Source: Jejudonia soesokkakensis
GTDB lineage: Bacteria; Bacteroidota; Bacteroidia; Flavobacteriales; Flavobacteriaceae
Reading direction: 5' to 3'
DNA length: 64,000 nt
Assembly (NCBI RefSeq): GCF_042664795.1
Contig: NZ_JBHTBN010000007.1
Span: forward strand, 65,798-129,797
A model generated the notes under the pieces. It saw only the letters and a program-made list of their open reading frames with translations. It searched no databases and was not told the origin of the DNA. Both the position numbers and the translations under genes were made by a program. Of this stretch, positions 42,463 to 50,798 are shown piece by piece (the first letter of the stretch is position 1; each line of letters starts with the position of its first letter).

Positions 42463-42915
42463 ATGAAAACTAAAATCTTAATGGTATGCCTAGGTAATAT
42501 TTGTCGCTCCCCGTTAGCTGAAGGTATTTTAAAATCAAAATTAGATCTTTCAAAATATCAGGTTGATTCTGCAGGAACTGGCGGATGGCATGTAGGAGAT
42601 TTACCAGATCCCAGAAGTATTGCTGTGGCAAAGAAAAACGGACTGGATATTACAGACCAACGCGGAAAACAATTCTCTCCCTACGATTTTGAAATCTACG
42701 ATCACATTTTTGTGATGGACAACTCAAATTATAAAGATGTTCTCAAGCTTGCCAAAACAGATGAAGAAAGGGCAAAAGTACAACGCATACTTGATGAACT
42801 TTTTCCAAATGAGAATGTAGATGTGCCCGATCCTTATTATGGGGGCGATAGAGGGTTTGATGATGTTTATAATATGCTAGATCAAGCATGTGAAAAAATA
42901 GCAGCTAGACTTTAA
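42463..42915 (+). CDS. Low molecular weight protein tyrosine phosphatase
   Basis: 150 residues. The catalytic loop CLGNICRS (Cys9, Arg15) and the general acid Asp in DPYYGG at about residue 126 are complete, as is the SAGTGGWHVGDLPDPRS segment. Relatives act on tyrosine kinases for capsule export or on arginine phosphate; no kinase gene is adjacent. The short gap and same strand suggest possible cotranscription with the next gene, though its spacing of about 40 bases is not decisive. Confidence 0.93.
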   Translation: MKTKILMVCLGNICRSPLAEGILKSKLDLSKYQVDSAGTGGWHVGDLPDPRSIAVAKKNGLDITDQRGKQFSPYDFEIYDHIFVMDNSNYKDVLKLAKTDEERAKVQRILDELFPNENVDVPDPYYGGDRGFDDVYNMLDQACEKIAARL

Positions 42916-42958
42916 TTTTATAAGTGCGTTACAATTATGTATCTTAGTAAAAAAAATC

Positions 42959-44326
42959 ATGAAAAAAATTATCCCTTTATTTGCCCTACTCTTTCTAGCA
43001 TGTTCAATTCAGGCTCAAGTTGTTTCGATTGAACCTTTCGCAGATGGTTTTTCAAGTCCTATTGATCTGCAAAATGCAGGTGATGAACGTCTTTTTGTCG
43101 TTGAAAAAAGCGGAGTCATAAAAATTTTAAACTTAGATGGTACGGTTAATCCAACTCCATTTTTAGACATTCAATCACTAATCAACGATGCGGGCGAAAG
43201 AGGCTTACTAGGTCTTGCCTTTCATCCAGATTATGCAACAAACGGGTTTTTCTATGTGCATTATTCAGATACGAATGGAGATACTCAAATTTCAAGATTC
43301 TCTGTAGATTCTGGAAACCCTGACATTGCAGACTCAACATCTGAGCTTTCCATTCTATTTGTAGATCAACCAGCCTCTAATCATAACGGAGGCTCTATCG
43401 CATTTGGTACAGATGGCATGTTGTATATTGCTTTAGGTGACGGCGGCGGCGGCGGTGACCAAGATAATAATGCGCAAAACTTATTACTATTATTAGGAAA
43501 ATTACTTCGAATAGATGTCGATAATCCTACAGGTGGAAACAATTACGGAATTCCGGCAAACAATCCTTTTGTGGGCAATCCAGACGGAAGAGATGAAATA
43601 TGGGCGTACGGACTAAGAAACCCTTACAGGTTTTCCATAGATGATGAAGCCGGAGATATATGGATTGGAGATGTAGGTCAAGGCTCTGTAGAAGAGGTAA
43701 ATAAAGCACCTCTTTCTGAAGCTGGTATTAATTACGGATGGCGTTGCTTTGAAGGCTCTGAACCGTTTAATACGGGAGGCTGCCCAGACCCTAGCGAACT
43801 TACATTTCCTGTCGCCGAATATCCTTGGAGCGCAGGAGGATCGGTTGTTGGCGGATACGTATACAGAGGGTCTATTTATCAGGATTTACAGGAAGTTTAT
43901 ATTTTTGCAGATATTGACGGTATGATTTCTACAGTAGACAGCGACTTGAATTATATTGACCAAGGTAGCTATCCAGAATTTTTCTGGGTAGGTTTTGGTG
44001 AAGATATTAATGAGGAACTCTATTTGCTTGATATCACAGGTAGTATCGTAAAAATTCAAGGGTCTGTGTTATCGGTTCCAGAATTTGACAAAAACAGCAT
44101 TAGCATCTCCCCTAACCCTGCTTCAGACTATGTAACGATTTCTTCTTCGGAAAGGATTTTAACTTCTATTCAGGTTGTAGATATTAGAGGAAGTATTATT
44201 ATGTCTGAAAATTTTTCAGCACCACAAAGAACAATTGAAACAACCTCATTATCACAAGGAATCTACATGATACAAGTTCTTGCTGATGATGGTTCTAAAG
44301 TGACAAAAAAATTAGTAGTTCAATAG
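42959..44326 (+). CDS. Secreted PQQ-type sugar dehydrogenase with T9SS sorting domain
   Basis: 455 residues. Signal peptide (MKKIIPLFALLFLACSIQAQ), then a six-bladed beta-propeller of the soluble glucose/aldose dehydrogenase family: ERGLLGLAFHPDY, ASNHNGGSIAFGTDGMLYIALGDGG, WAYGLRNPYRFSID, and GVNYGW-like INYGWRCFEG. The last 80 residues start SISPNPASDYVTISS and end IYMIQVLADDGSKVTKKLVVQ, a T9SS type A sorting domain. It probably oxidises sugars at the cell surface using PQQ if available. PQQ synthesis genes are not in view. Two bases separate it from the methylase gene. Confidence 0.9.
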   Translation: MKKIIPLFALLFLACSIQAQVVSIEPFADGFSSPIDLQNAGDERLFVVEKSGVIKILNLDGTVNPTPFLDIQSLINDAGERGLLGLAFHPDYATNGFFYVHYSDTNGDTQISRFSVDSGNPDIADSTSELSILFVDQPASNHNGGSIAFGTDGMLYIALGDGGGGGDQDNNAQNLLLLLGKLLRIDVDNPTGGNNYGIPANNPFVGNPDGRDEIWAYGLRNPYRFSIDDEAGDIWIGDVGQGSVEEVNKAPLSEAGINYGWRCFEGSEPFNTGGCPDPSELTFPVAEYPWSAGGSVVGGYVYRGSIYQDLQEVYIFADIDGMISTVDSDLNYIDQGSYPEFFWVGFGEDINEELYLLDITGSIVKIQGSVLSVPEFDKNSISISPNPASDYVTISSSERILTSIQVVDIRGSIIMSENFSAPQRTIETTSLSQGIYMIQVLADDGSKVTKKLVVQ

Positions 44327-44328
44327 GG

Positions 44329-45036
44329 ATGACGAAAGGGAATTTATACCTTATACCATGTACACTAGGCGATACTCCTCCTTTGGAAGTATTGCCTTTT
44401 TTAGTAAAAAAAGCTGTGGAAGAAATTAATCATTTTGTCGTAGAACACGAAAAAAATGCGCGCAGATTCATCAAAGAGATTGCACCAAAAAAATCGCAAC
44501 CTGAGCTACACATAAAATTGATCAATAAATTTACCGATGACCTGGAGATACCAGACATGATTCAGCCCTGCCTCGAAGGGCATCATGTGGGTATTATTAG
44601 CGATGCAGGTTGCCCTGGAGTTGCCGACCCAGGTGCTGCGGTTGTTGCCGCTGCTCATCAAAACAACATAAAGGTTGTTCCATTGGTAGGACCGTCGTCT
44701 ATCTTGCTCGCCTTGATGGCAAGTGGCTTCAATGGACAGAATTTTGCTTTCACAGGCTATCTACCTATTGATAAACGAGAACGAAAAATAGAAATTAAAA
44801 GATTGGAAAGACTTTCAGCAGAGCAAGATCAATCACAATTATTTATAGAAACACCATATAGGAACAATCAGATGTTAGAAAGTTTACTTTCTACCCTCCA
44901 TAATGACACTCGAATCTGTGTTGCCTGTGATATTACCTTAGCCACCGAATATATTAAAACGGCTCCCGTTTCAGTATGGAAAAAAATAAAGGTGGATCTT
45001 AATAAAAGACCCACCTTGTTTATTATACAGAAATAA
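44329..45036 (+). CDS. RsmI-like tetrapyrrole-methylase-fold SAM methyltransferase
   Basis: 235 residues. The tetrapyrrole methylase fold is seen in GNLYLIPCTLGD, VGIISDAGCPGVADPGAAVV, VVPLVGPSSILLALMASGFNGQNFAFTGYLP (by position, about 115-145) and QLFIETPYRNNQM. This is the RsmI (16S rRNA C1402 2'-O-methylase) family, but the sequence is divergent from the ordinary RsmI, and Flavobacteria usually carry both types. rRNA methylation is therefore probable, not certain. The 3' end holds the stem of a terminator serving the convergent lysozyme-like gene. Confidence 0.85.
   Translation: MTKGNLYLIPCTLGDTPPLEVLPFLVKKAVEEINHFVVEHEKNARRFIKEIAPKKSQPELHIKLINKFTDDLEIPDMIQPCLEGHHVGIISDAGCPGVADPGAAVVAAAHQNNIKVVPLVGPSSILLALMASGFNGQNFAFTGYLPIDKRERKIEIKRLERLSAEQDQSQLFIETPYRNNQMLESLLSTLHNDTRICVACDITLATEYIKTAPVSVWKKIKVDLNKRPTLFIIQK
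44989..45017 (-). terminator. Terminator of the lysozyme-like gene, inside the neighbouring coding end
   Basis: AAGGTGGATCTT (44989-45000) and AAGACCCACCTT (45006-45017) pair over 12 positions with one G-U, with a five-base loop. On the minus strand it is followed by TATTTTTTT. The structure lies wholly within the 3' end of the plus-strand methylase gene. Confidence 0.75.
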
Positions 45037-45042
45037 TGTGTT

Positions 45043-45693
45043 TTATAACACTTTTGCTTTTTTATCGGCTTTGATCATCGAAGTGTCATATCCTGAAAAG
45101 CGTTTCATGTAATATTTTATAGAAGTTCCAAAAGCATCATTAAAAGTTACAGCACCACCACTTCTTAAAAACTTTTTTACACTACCAGGGCCTCCTAAGT
45201 GAGCTGCGGCTAAGATACCTGATTCGGTAACCTTTACACCGCCTACCCAAGTTCCTGCATAGCGCTTAATGTCTCTTCGTAAAATCCATTTGTTTCTGGA
45301 AGCATTGGCATGAAAAGCATCTTCTTGTAAACGTGTATCCTCTAGAAAATCTGCCGTATTTCTAATTCCAATAAGCGCAAGTGTATTCTTAGAGAATTGA
45401 TATTTCCCTAAATAACCATATTGATTAACTACGTTGTATTGTCCTTGCGACTCTTTAAAACCAACAGCTTCTTTAAATCCTGTATAAGTTTTACCTAAAT
45501 ACAATGAGTAAGAAGGCTTTGCAGGCGCTTTTAGCACACTGATTTCTTCTTCTGTTAATACATTAAAACAAAAAGGTGCGTCTTTAGAAACCTTATATAC
45601 TGATAAATCAACTCCACTTCGAGTCTTGAATCCTGTAGCGACTACTAAAGCCACTATAAGAAGAAGATTGATATAAAGAAATTTATGTTTCAT
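45043..45693 (-). CDS. Secreted lysozyme-like protein, paralogue A
   Basis: 216 residues with an N-terminal signal segment (about 7-22). The core has a lysozyme-superfamily look: FKESQGQYNVVNQYGYLGKYQFS (catalytic-type Glu in KESQG), then GGVKVTESGILAAAHLGGPGSVKKFL. Peptidoglycan cleavage is likely. It is the closest relative of the next gene upstream, and the two are tandem copies on the same strand, each with its own terminator. C-terminal YMKRFSGYD is common to both. Confidence 0.8.
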   Translation of the reverse strand: MKHKFLYINLLLIVALVVATGFKTRSGVDLSVYKVSKDAPFCFNVLTEEEISVLKAPAKPSYSLYLGKTYTGFKEAVGFKESQGQYNVVNQYGYLGKYQFSKNTLALIGIRNTADFLEDTRLQEDAFHANASRNKWILRRDIKRYAGTWVGGVKVTESGILAAAHLGGPGSVKKFLRSGGAVTFNDAFGTSIKYYMKRFSGYDTSMIKADKKAKVL

Positions 45694-45794
45694 AGTTTAA
45701 AAATTAGGACATGTAAAATTGTCTCATTTTCAGCGCGCAAAGATACACATTTTTATACACAATTGATTTATAACCTATTAAAACTTTGTTAAAT

Positions 45795-45822
45795 GAAAAA
45801 ACCAGGCGTGTCGGCCTGGTCT
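45795..45822 (-). terminator. Terminator after paralogue B
   Basis: ACCAGGC (45801-45807) pairs with GCCTGGT (45814-45820); on the minus strand T-rich sequence follows. Confidence 0.8.
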
Positions 45823-45831
45823 CTTCAATAA

Positions 45832-46473
45832 TTATAATATCGCTTTGGCGTTTGCATTAGCAGGGATAGATGTAAGGTCATAATTTGCAAATTGCTTCAT
45901 GTACTTAGTGATAGGTACGTTATTTGCATCTGCAAACACATTGTCTCCATCTGAGCAGAGAAACTTCATTACGTTTCCTGCACCTCCTAAATGCGCTGCG
46001 GCCACAAGGCCCGATTCGGTTACTTTAACACCACCAATGACCTTTCCGGCGTAAGAAGTAATATAGTCTCTAAGAACAAACTTATTTTTTGCAATCAAAG
46101 CTTCAAAAGCTTTGTCTTGCAAATCTGGATCATTCAAAAATCTTTTTTTACTCTTTACACCCACCCATCTCAGGGCAGACCATCCAAACTGGTATTTGCC
46201 TACGTAACCTAATCTGTTCACAGCTTTGTAGTTGTTGCTGCTTTCTTGGAAACCAACATCACTACTAAAACCTTCAAGCGACTTCCCAACAAACGGAACT
46301 GAATGATGGGATTTCATGTTTACTTCATATTCAAAGGGAACATCGGCTAGTTCGCCTACGATATCTGTCGTAAACATAGAACTGCTATTATACTCTTTTT
46401 TTGAAGAGAAACCTGAAACCACAAAAGTGGCTACAAGGAGCAGCACAGACAATTTCATAAAACGTTTTCGCAT
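45832..46473 (-). CDS. Secreted lysozyme-like protein, paralogue B
   Basis: 213 residues with a signal segment (about 8-22). It has the same architecture as paralogue A: FQESSNNYKAVNRLGYVGKYQFG with the Glu in place, VIGGVKVTESGLVAAAHLGGAGNVMKFL, and YMKQFANYD. A Lys/Ala-rich C-terminus replaces A's. Similar signal and terminator layout points to tandem duplication followed by divergence. Such proteins are described in Flavobacteria as peptidoglycan-binding or LysM-associated; no LysM repeat is seen here. It probably acts in the periplasm on peptidoglycan. Confidence 0.8.
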   Translation of the reverse strand: MRKRFMKLSVLLLVATFVVSGFSSKKEYNSSSMFTTDIVGELADVPFEYEVNMKSHHSVPFVGKSLEGFSSDVGFQESSNNYKAVNRLGYVGKYQFGWSALRWVGVKSKKRFLNDPDLQDKAFEALIAKNKFVLRDYITSYAGKVIGGVKVTESGLVAAAHLGGAGNVMKFLCSDGDNVFADANNVPITKYMKQFANYDLTSIPANANAKAIL

Positions 46474-46501
46474 GTTCTACTTATTTAGATTATAATTAAG
46501 G

Positions 46502-46644
46502 GTTTCCACTTCGTGCGGAAACAAAAATCATCCAACAAGTATACAGCGTGCTAGTAACAATATACTTGCTAAACTGTGTTTATGAATTGTGTATTGTAAT
46601 ATCAAAGAACGTATTCCAACATCATTGGAATATTAATTTTTTTT
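46502..46644 (+). ncRNA. Candidate plus-strand small RNA ending in a terminator
   Basis: The gap 46474-46748 has no gene. In it, GTTTCC/GGAAAC (46502-46522) and CAAGTATA/TATACTTG (46536-46568) form stems, followed by TATTCCAA/TTGGAATA (46612-46632) with a five-base loop and a T-run to 46644. A terminator on the plus strand with no plus-strand gene upstream (both flanking genes are on the minus strand) suggests a small RNA. No convincing promoter was seen, and the stems could be chance in AT-rich DNA. Confidence 0.35.
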
Positions 46645-46748
46645 GCCTAAAACCATTGCTTCAGACCCATTAAAAGTACGCAGAAAACTAGCATTTTACG
46701 GCATACTTAACACTCTTTAACCTCCCATTTTACAAAGGTTTAACGTTT

Positions 46749-47792
46749 TTAGCGACGAACTCCGTTCTCGTTGATCCAACGGACATATTCAGCCTTATTA
46801 CGATTGTGTTGCGCAAGTGTTTTGGCAAACTTATGATACCCAAAATTAGTAACATCTGCCACAAAATATAGGTACTCGTGTTTTTCGAAGTTGAGCACTG
46901 CATCTATTGCAGTAATATCTGGCATTGCAATAGGTCCTGGCGGAACTCCAATATTTAGATACGTATTATAGGGAGAATTTATTTCAAGGTCTTTGTATAA
47001 GACTCTTTTAATAATTTGATCAAAATTATTTTCTGAACGCTTTTTTGCATAAATAACCGTAGGATCTGCCTGTAATGGCATGCCACTCTGTAATCTGTTG
47101 ATGTAAACTCCTGCCACCCTAGGACGCTCGTCTACTTTTGCCGTTTCTTTTTGTACAATAGCTGCTAAAGAAATTACTTGATCTCTTGTAAGCCCAATAT
47201 TCTTCGCTTTCTGATTTCTTTCTGGAGTCCAAAAACGATTATATTCATTGAGCATCTTACTCCTAAAATTTTCAGCCGATGTATTCCAATAGACTTCGTA
47301 GGTGTTTGGAATATACATTCCTAATGCAGTAGCTTCTGAAAATCCAGAAGTTGTTAAAAATTCAGAATTCCGCATCGTATTCAATAGGGTAATACTATCT
47401 GGCTCAATTTGATTTGCTAAGTGACCCGCTAAATCTTCCAATCGTTCTTTATTATTGAATTTGATATTGATGGGCACATTCCTACTGCGAATAGTATTTA
47501 CAATATCATTATTGCTCATTCCATTCGTAATAACATAATGCCCTGCTTTTATATTCGAAGTGTATTCTTTTTTAGTTGCCACTTTTACAAAGCTGGAACG
47601 GTCCTTAAGTAAAGGTTCTAATTCTTCTAGGACATTATTGAAAGAAGCATTGGTAGGGATATATACATGTGCCTCTTTATTATTAAAAGCTGTATTAGGG
47701 GCAAAAACCGCACTATATACATACCATGAAAAAATGGCCATTCCAACTAGACCCAACAACAATACGGCTATTAAGATTTTCTTTAAATACAT
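46749..47792 (-). CDS. mltG: Endolytic murein transglycosylase MltG
   Basis: 347 residues. One N-terminal membrane helix (about 5-27), a LysM-like segment, then the YceG/MltG domain: AIVQKETAKVDERPRVAGVYINRL with catalytic Glu216, PLQADPTVIYA and INSPYNTYLNIGVPPGPI. MltG cuts nascent glycan strands near the membrane to end their growth. It lies downstream of dapF and a GNAT gene on the minus strand, a local set concerned with cell wall. Confidence 0.95.
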   Translation of the reverse strand: MYLKKILIAVLLLGLVGMAIFSWYVYSAVFAPNTAFNNKEAHVYIPTNASFNNVLEELEPLLKDRSSFVKVATKKEYTSNIKAGHYVITNGMSNNDIVNTIRSRNVPINIKFNNKERLEDLAGHLANQIEPDSITLLNTMRNSEFLTTSGFSEATALGMYIPNTYEVYWNTSAENFRSKMLNEYNRFWTPERNQKAKNIGLTRDQVISLAAIVQKETAKVDERPRVAGVYINRLQSGMPLQADPTVIYAKKRSENNFDQIIKRVLYKDLEINSPYNTYLNIGVPPGPIAMPDITAIDAVLNFEKHEYLYFVADVTNFGYHKFAKTLAQHNRNKAEYVRWINENGVRR

Positions 47793-47828
47793 AAGCTGCT
47801 ACTAAAACATTTTCAAGCGAAAACGATT

Positions 47829-48356
47829 TTATTTCTTATTTATTAATTGATAAAAGAATTCATTTTTAAATTTATTTCCACTCAAAATCCAGTCTGCTTT
47901 ATTTCCCGCATTTTTAAACCCTGCATTTTCAAAAAGTGAGAGACTCGTCGTGTTATCTTCTGTAATATTTGCGAAAATCTGATGTACTGAAAGATGTGTA
48001 AAGGCATAATTAATAACAAGTTTCAGTGCTTCGGAAGCATATCCCTTACCTCTATAGGTTTCAGAAAAAATAATAATTCCTACGCCAACTCTCAAATGCT
48101 TCGGATCAAAATCAAATAAGTCAATAAAACCTATTCCAACCTGTGTTTCAATTTCACATATTACCAATCGTAATTGTTTTACTTCGTAAATATCACGATG
48201 TGCATTCTCTAAATATTGTTTTAAAACAAACTTAGAGTAAGGTGTAATCGTATTGCTTACTTCCCAAACCGACTCGTCATTTTCTAATGCCATTAAAAAA
48301 GACAGATCTTCTGGCTCCAGAGCTCTTAAATATATTTTTTCGCCTCGTAACGTCAT
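47829..48356 (-). CDS. RimJ/RimL-type GNAT acetyltransferase
   Basis: 175 residues from ATG 48356, which overlaps the dapF stop as ATGA. The RimL pattern is seen in LRGEKIYLRALEPEDLSFL, the acetyl-CoA site YRGKGYASEALKLVINYAF and the C-terminal NTTSLSLFENAGFKNAG. Such enzymes acetylate N-termini of ribosomal proteins or small amines; substrate unknown. Translational coupling to dapF and proximity to mltG suggest one operon. Confidence 0.9.
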   Translation of the reverse strand: MTLRGEKIYLRALEPEDLSFLMALENDESVWEVSNTITPYSKFVLKQYLENAHRDIYEVKQLRLVICEIETQVGIGFIDLFDFDPKHLRVGVGIIIFSETYRGKGYASEALKLVINYAFTHLSVHQIFANITEDNTTSLSLFENAGFKNAGNKADWILSGNKFKNEFFYQLINKK

Positions 48357-49126
48357 GACCACTCTCCTTTGTAAACCTGTTTTGCAGCGCCTTCTAAATA
48401 CACATTTTCATACCCCTTTTGGGTTTTTTCAAAATACACTTTAAGATTTCCTCCAGGAGTTTGCAGGGCAATAGTAGTCGCCTCAGTTTTTAAAATTGCA
48501 TGCATCGCTATAGCCACAGCAGTAACCCCTGTGCCACAAGACAAAGTTTCATCTTCTACACCTCTCTCATAGGTCCTAACTGAAAAAATGTCACTTCCTA
48601 CTTGAGTTACAAAGTTGACGTTTGCACCTTCGCTTCCGTAGATTGTATTTCTAATTCTTTTCCCTTCTGAAAAAACATCATATTGTTCAAGACTATCCAC
48701 TAATTGTACATGGTGAGGTGAACCCGTATTCAGAAAAACAAAATCTTTTTCAACACTAACTGAAGAAACGTCATTCATTTTCAATTTTACAATACCGCCT
48801 TCTACCGTGGCTGTATGCATACCATCTACAGCTTCAAAAGTAGCGTTGTCGTTTATAACTCCTAGAAATTTTGCAAAATGGGTTATGCATCTGCCACCAT
48901 TTCCACACATACTGCTTAGATTTCCGTCGGCATTATAATATACCATGGTAAAATCTACGGCGGCATGATCTTCTAACAAAATAAGCCCATCTGCTCCAAT
49001 ACCAAATCTTCTATCGCAAAGTTGAGCAACAAGTCTGGTATTATTTTTGGGAAATATAGCATGACGATTATCAATCATTACAAAGTCGTTCCCAGTGCCT
49101 TGATATTTATAAAACGGTAGCTGCAT
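48353..49126 (-). CDS. dapF: Diaminopimelate epimerase
   Basis: 257 residues from ATG 49126; a GTG two codons upstream is also possible. Converts LL-DAP to meso-DAP for peptidoglycan and lysine. The two catalytic cysteines are in MCGNGGRC and LSCGTGVTAVA, and GTGNDFVMIDNR is the N-terminal signature. Length is slightly shorter than E. coli DapF (274). dapA lies about 15 kb away. Coupled to a downstream GNAT and mltG. Confidence 0.96.
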   Translation of the reverse strand: MQLPFYKYQGTGNDFVMIDNRHAIFPKNNTRLVAQLCDRRFGIGADGLILLEDHAAVDFTMVYYNADGNLSSMCGNGGRCITHFAKFLGVINDNATFEAVDGMHTATVEGGIVKLKMNDVSSVSVEKDFVFLNTGSPHHVQLVDSLEQYDVFSEGKRIRNTIYGSEGANVNFVTQVGSDIFSVRTYERGVEDETLSCGTGVTAVAIAMHAILKTEATTIALQTPGGNLKVYFEKTQKGYENVYLEGAAKQVYKGEWS

Positions 49127-49262
49127 TTGCACAAAGATACTAAAAGCAAAAAAGCAAGAACGACACTTTGCGTTGTTAAATGGACGTTAAACTTGAAATG
49201 TAATAAAATAAAGATCGTCTTATAATTGTTAACCATTGTATAATTAAAATTTGAGAAAGAAT

Positions 49263-50666
49263 ATGAAACAGACAATTCGATTATTCATTGTAGCACTTGT
49301 AGCAGGTGCGGTGACATTAGGAGGTTACAAATTATTTGTAGCGAATGATACTAAAATTGCTACTTCTAGCATCTCCACAGATTCTACTAATTTTATACCG
49401 ACCACATATAATTCTACCTCCTTAGCTGCGGCATCCAATATAGATTTTACTGTAGCTGCAGAAAAAACTGTAAATGCCGTTGTACATGTTAAAAACACGA
49501 CCATTAGTACGCAACCAAGCAATATAATGGAATACTTCTATGGGGGAGGTCAGCCGCGTGCTATGGTAGGTGCTGGTAGTGGTGTAATTATTTCACCAGA
49601 CGGATATATCATAACAAACAATCATGTAATTGCGAATGCATCAGATCTTGAAGTGGCGCTCAATAACAATCAGATTTACAAAGCTGAATTAATTGGTGCA
49701 GACCCTACAACCGATATTGCATTGATAAAAGTAGATGCAAATGAAGAACTTCCATTTGTCCCTTTTGGAGATTCAGATACCGTAAAAATTGGAGAATGGG
49801 TGCTTGCTGTAGGAAATCCGTTTAATCTTAACTCTACAGTTACTGCAGGAATAGTAAGTGCTAAGGCAAGAGACCTTAACGAATTTGATGGTAATCCCCA
49901 ATCATTTATTCAGACAGATGCAGCTGTTAACAGAGGAAACAGCGGAGGCGCTCTAGTAAATACCAGAGGTGAATTAGTTGGAATTAACACGGCAATCACT
50001 AGTGAAACAGGATCGTATGTAGGATATGCTTTTGCAGTTCCCTCAAACAATGCTAGAAAAGTGATTGAAGATATTATGGAGTTTGGAAACGTACAACGTG
50101 GGATTCTGGGAATTCAAGGTAGCAATCTTAATTCTCAAAATGCAAAGCAGTGGGGTATTAATGAGACAGAAGGGGTCTATGTAGCCGCTATTGAAAAAGG
50201 AAGTGGCGCAGAGCGCGGCGGACTTAAACAAAACGATATTATCACGGGAATCGACGGATTAAAAATCGTAAAGTTTTCGGACCTTACTGGCTATATAGGC
50301 TCTAAAAGACCCGGAGATACGGTAGATGTTACAGTGGTTAGAAACGGTCAAAAAAGAAACGTTCCAGTTACCTTATTTAAACTAGAAACCTATAAAATTG
50401 AAGATCTAGGATTGGAAGTTAAAAATGCAAATAAAGCAGATTTGGCTGCACGTGGTATTAAAAATGGAGTGAAAATTACCGATGCATTGACAAAAGATAT
50501 GAGTGATTTTAACTTGGAAGACAGTATAATTACAGAAATCAACAATATATCTATTAAGGATATTGATGATGTTCGAGAAATAATGGCCAGAAGAAATACC
50601 AATGCACCAATTAAGATTACATTTGTCAAGAAAACAGGAGAAATAAATTCTTTTATTTTCAGATAA
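49263..50666 (+). CDS. DegQ/HtrA-type periplasmic serine protease
   Basis: 467 residues from ATG 49263. An N-terminal signal/anchor helix (about 5-22) precedes a trypsin-like domain with His121 (NNHVI), Asp151 (TTDIALIK) and Ser227 (NRGNSGGAL), and then two PDZ domains (from about VQRGILGIQG and VKNGVKITDAL). It degrades or refolds damaged envelope proteins. The order and length match DegQ/DegP, with a loop PSNIMEYFYGGG in the position of the LA loop. Monocistronic with its own terminator. Confidence 0.95.
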   Translation: MKQTIRLFIVALVAGAVTLGGYKLFVANDTKIATSSISTDSTNFIPTTYNSTSLAAASNIDFTVAAEKTVNAVVHVKNTTISTQPSNIMEYFYGGGQPRAMVGAGSGVIISPDGYIITNNHVIANASDLEVALNNNQIYKAELIGADPTTDIALIKVDANEELPFVPFGDSDTVKIGEWVLAVGNPFNLNSTVTAGIVSAKARDLNEFDGNPQSFIQTDAAVNRGNSGGALVNTRGELVGINTAITSETGSYVGYAFAVPSNNARKVIEDIMEFGNVQRGILGIQGSNLNSQNAKQWGINETEGVYVAAIEKGSGAERGGLKQNDIITGIDGLKIVKFSDLTGYIGSKRPGDTVDVTVVRNGQKRNVPVTLFKLETYKIEDLGLEVKNANKADLAARGIKNGVKITDALTKDMSDFNLEDSIITEINNISIKDIDDVREIMARRNTNAPIKITFVKKTGEINSFIFR

Positions 50667-50690
50667 AAAATAAATTTTAATACAATTCAC

Positions 50691-50723
50691 AAACCCTTTT
50701 ATTTCCAATAAGAGGGTTTTTTA
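50691..50723 (+). terminator. Terminator after the DegQ-type gene
   Basis: AACCCTTTTA pairs with TAAGAGGGTT (one G-U) around a short loop, followed by a T-run. Confidence 0.75.
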
Positions 50724-50798
50724 TTTTAAAGTTGAACGATTAAAACCGTTGAAAATGATTATTTTTGCAAAAATTTTTAAACCTAAAACAACACACCT

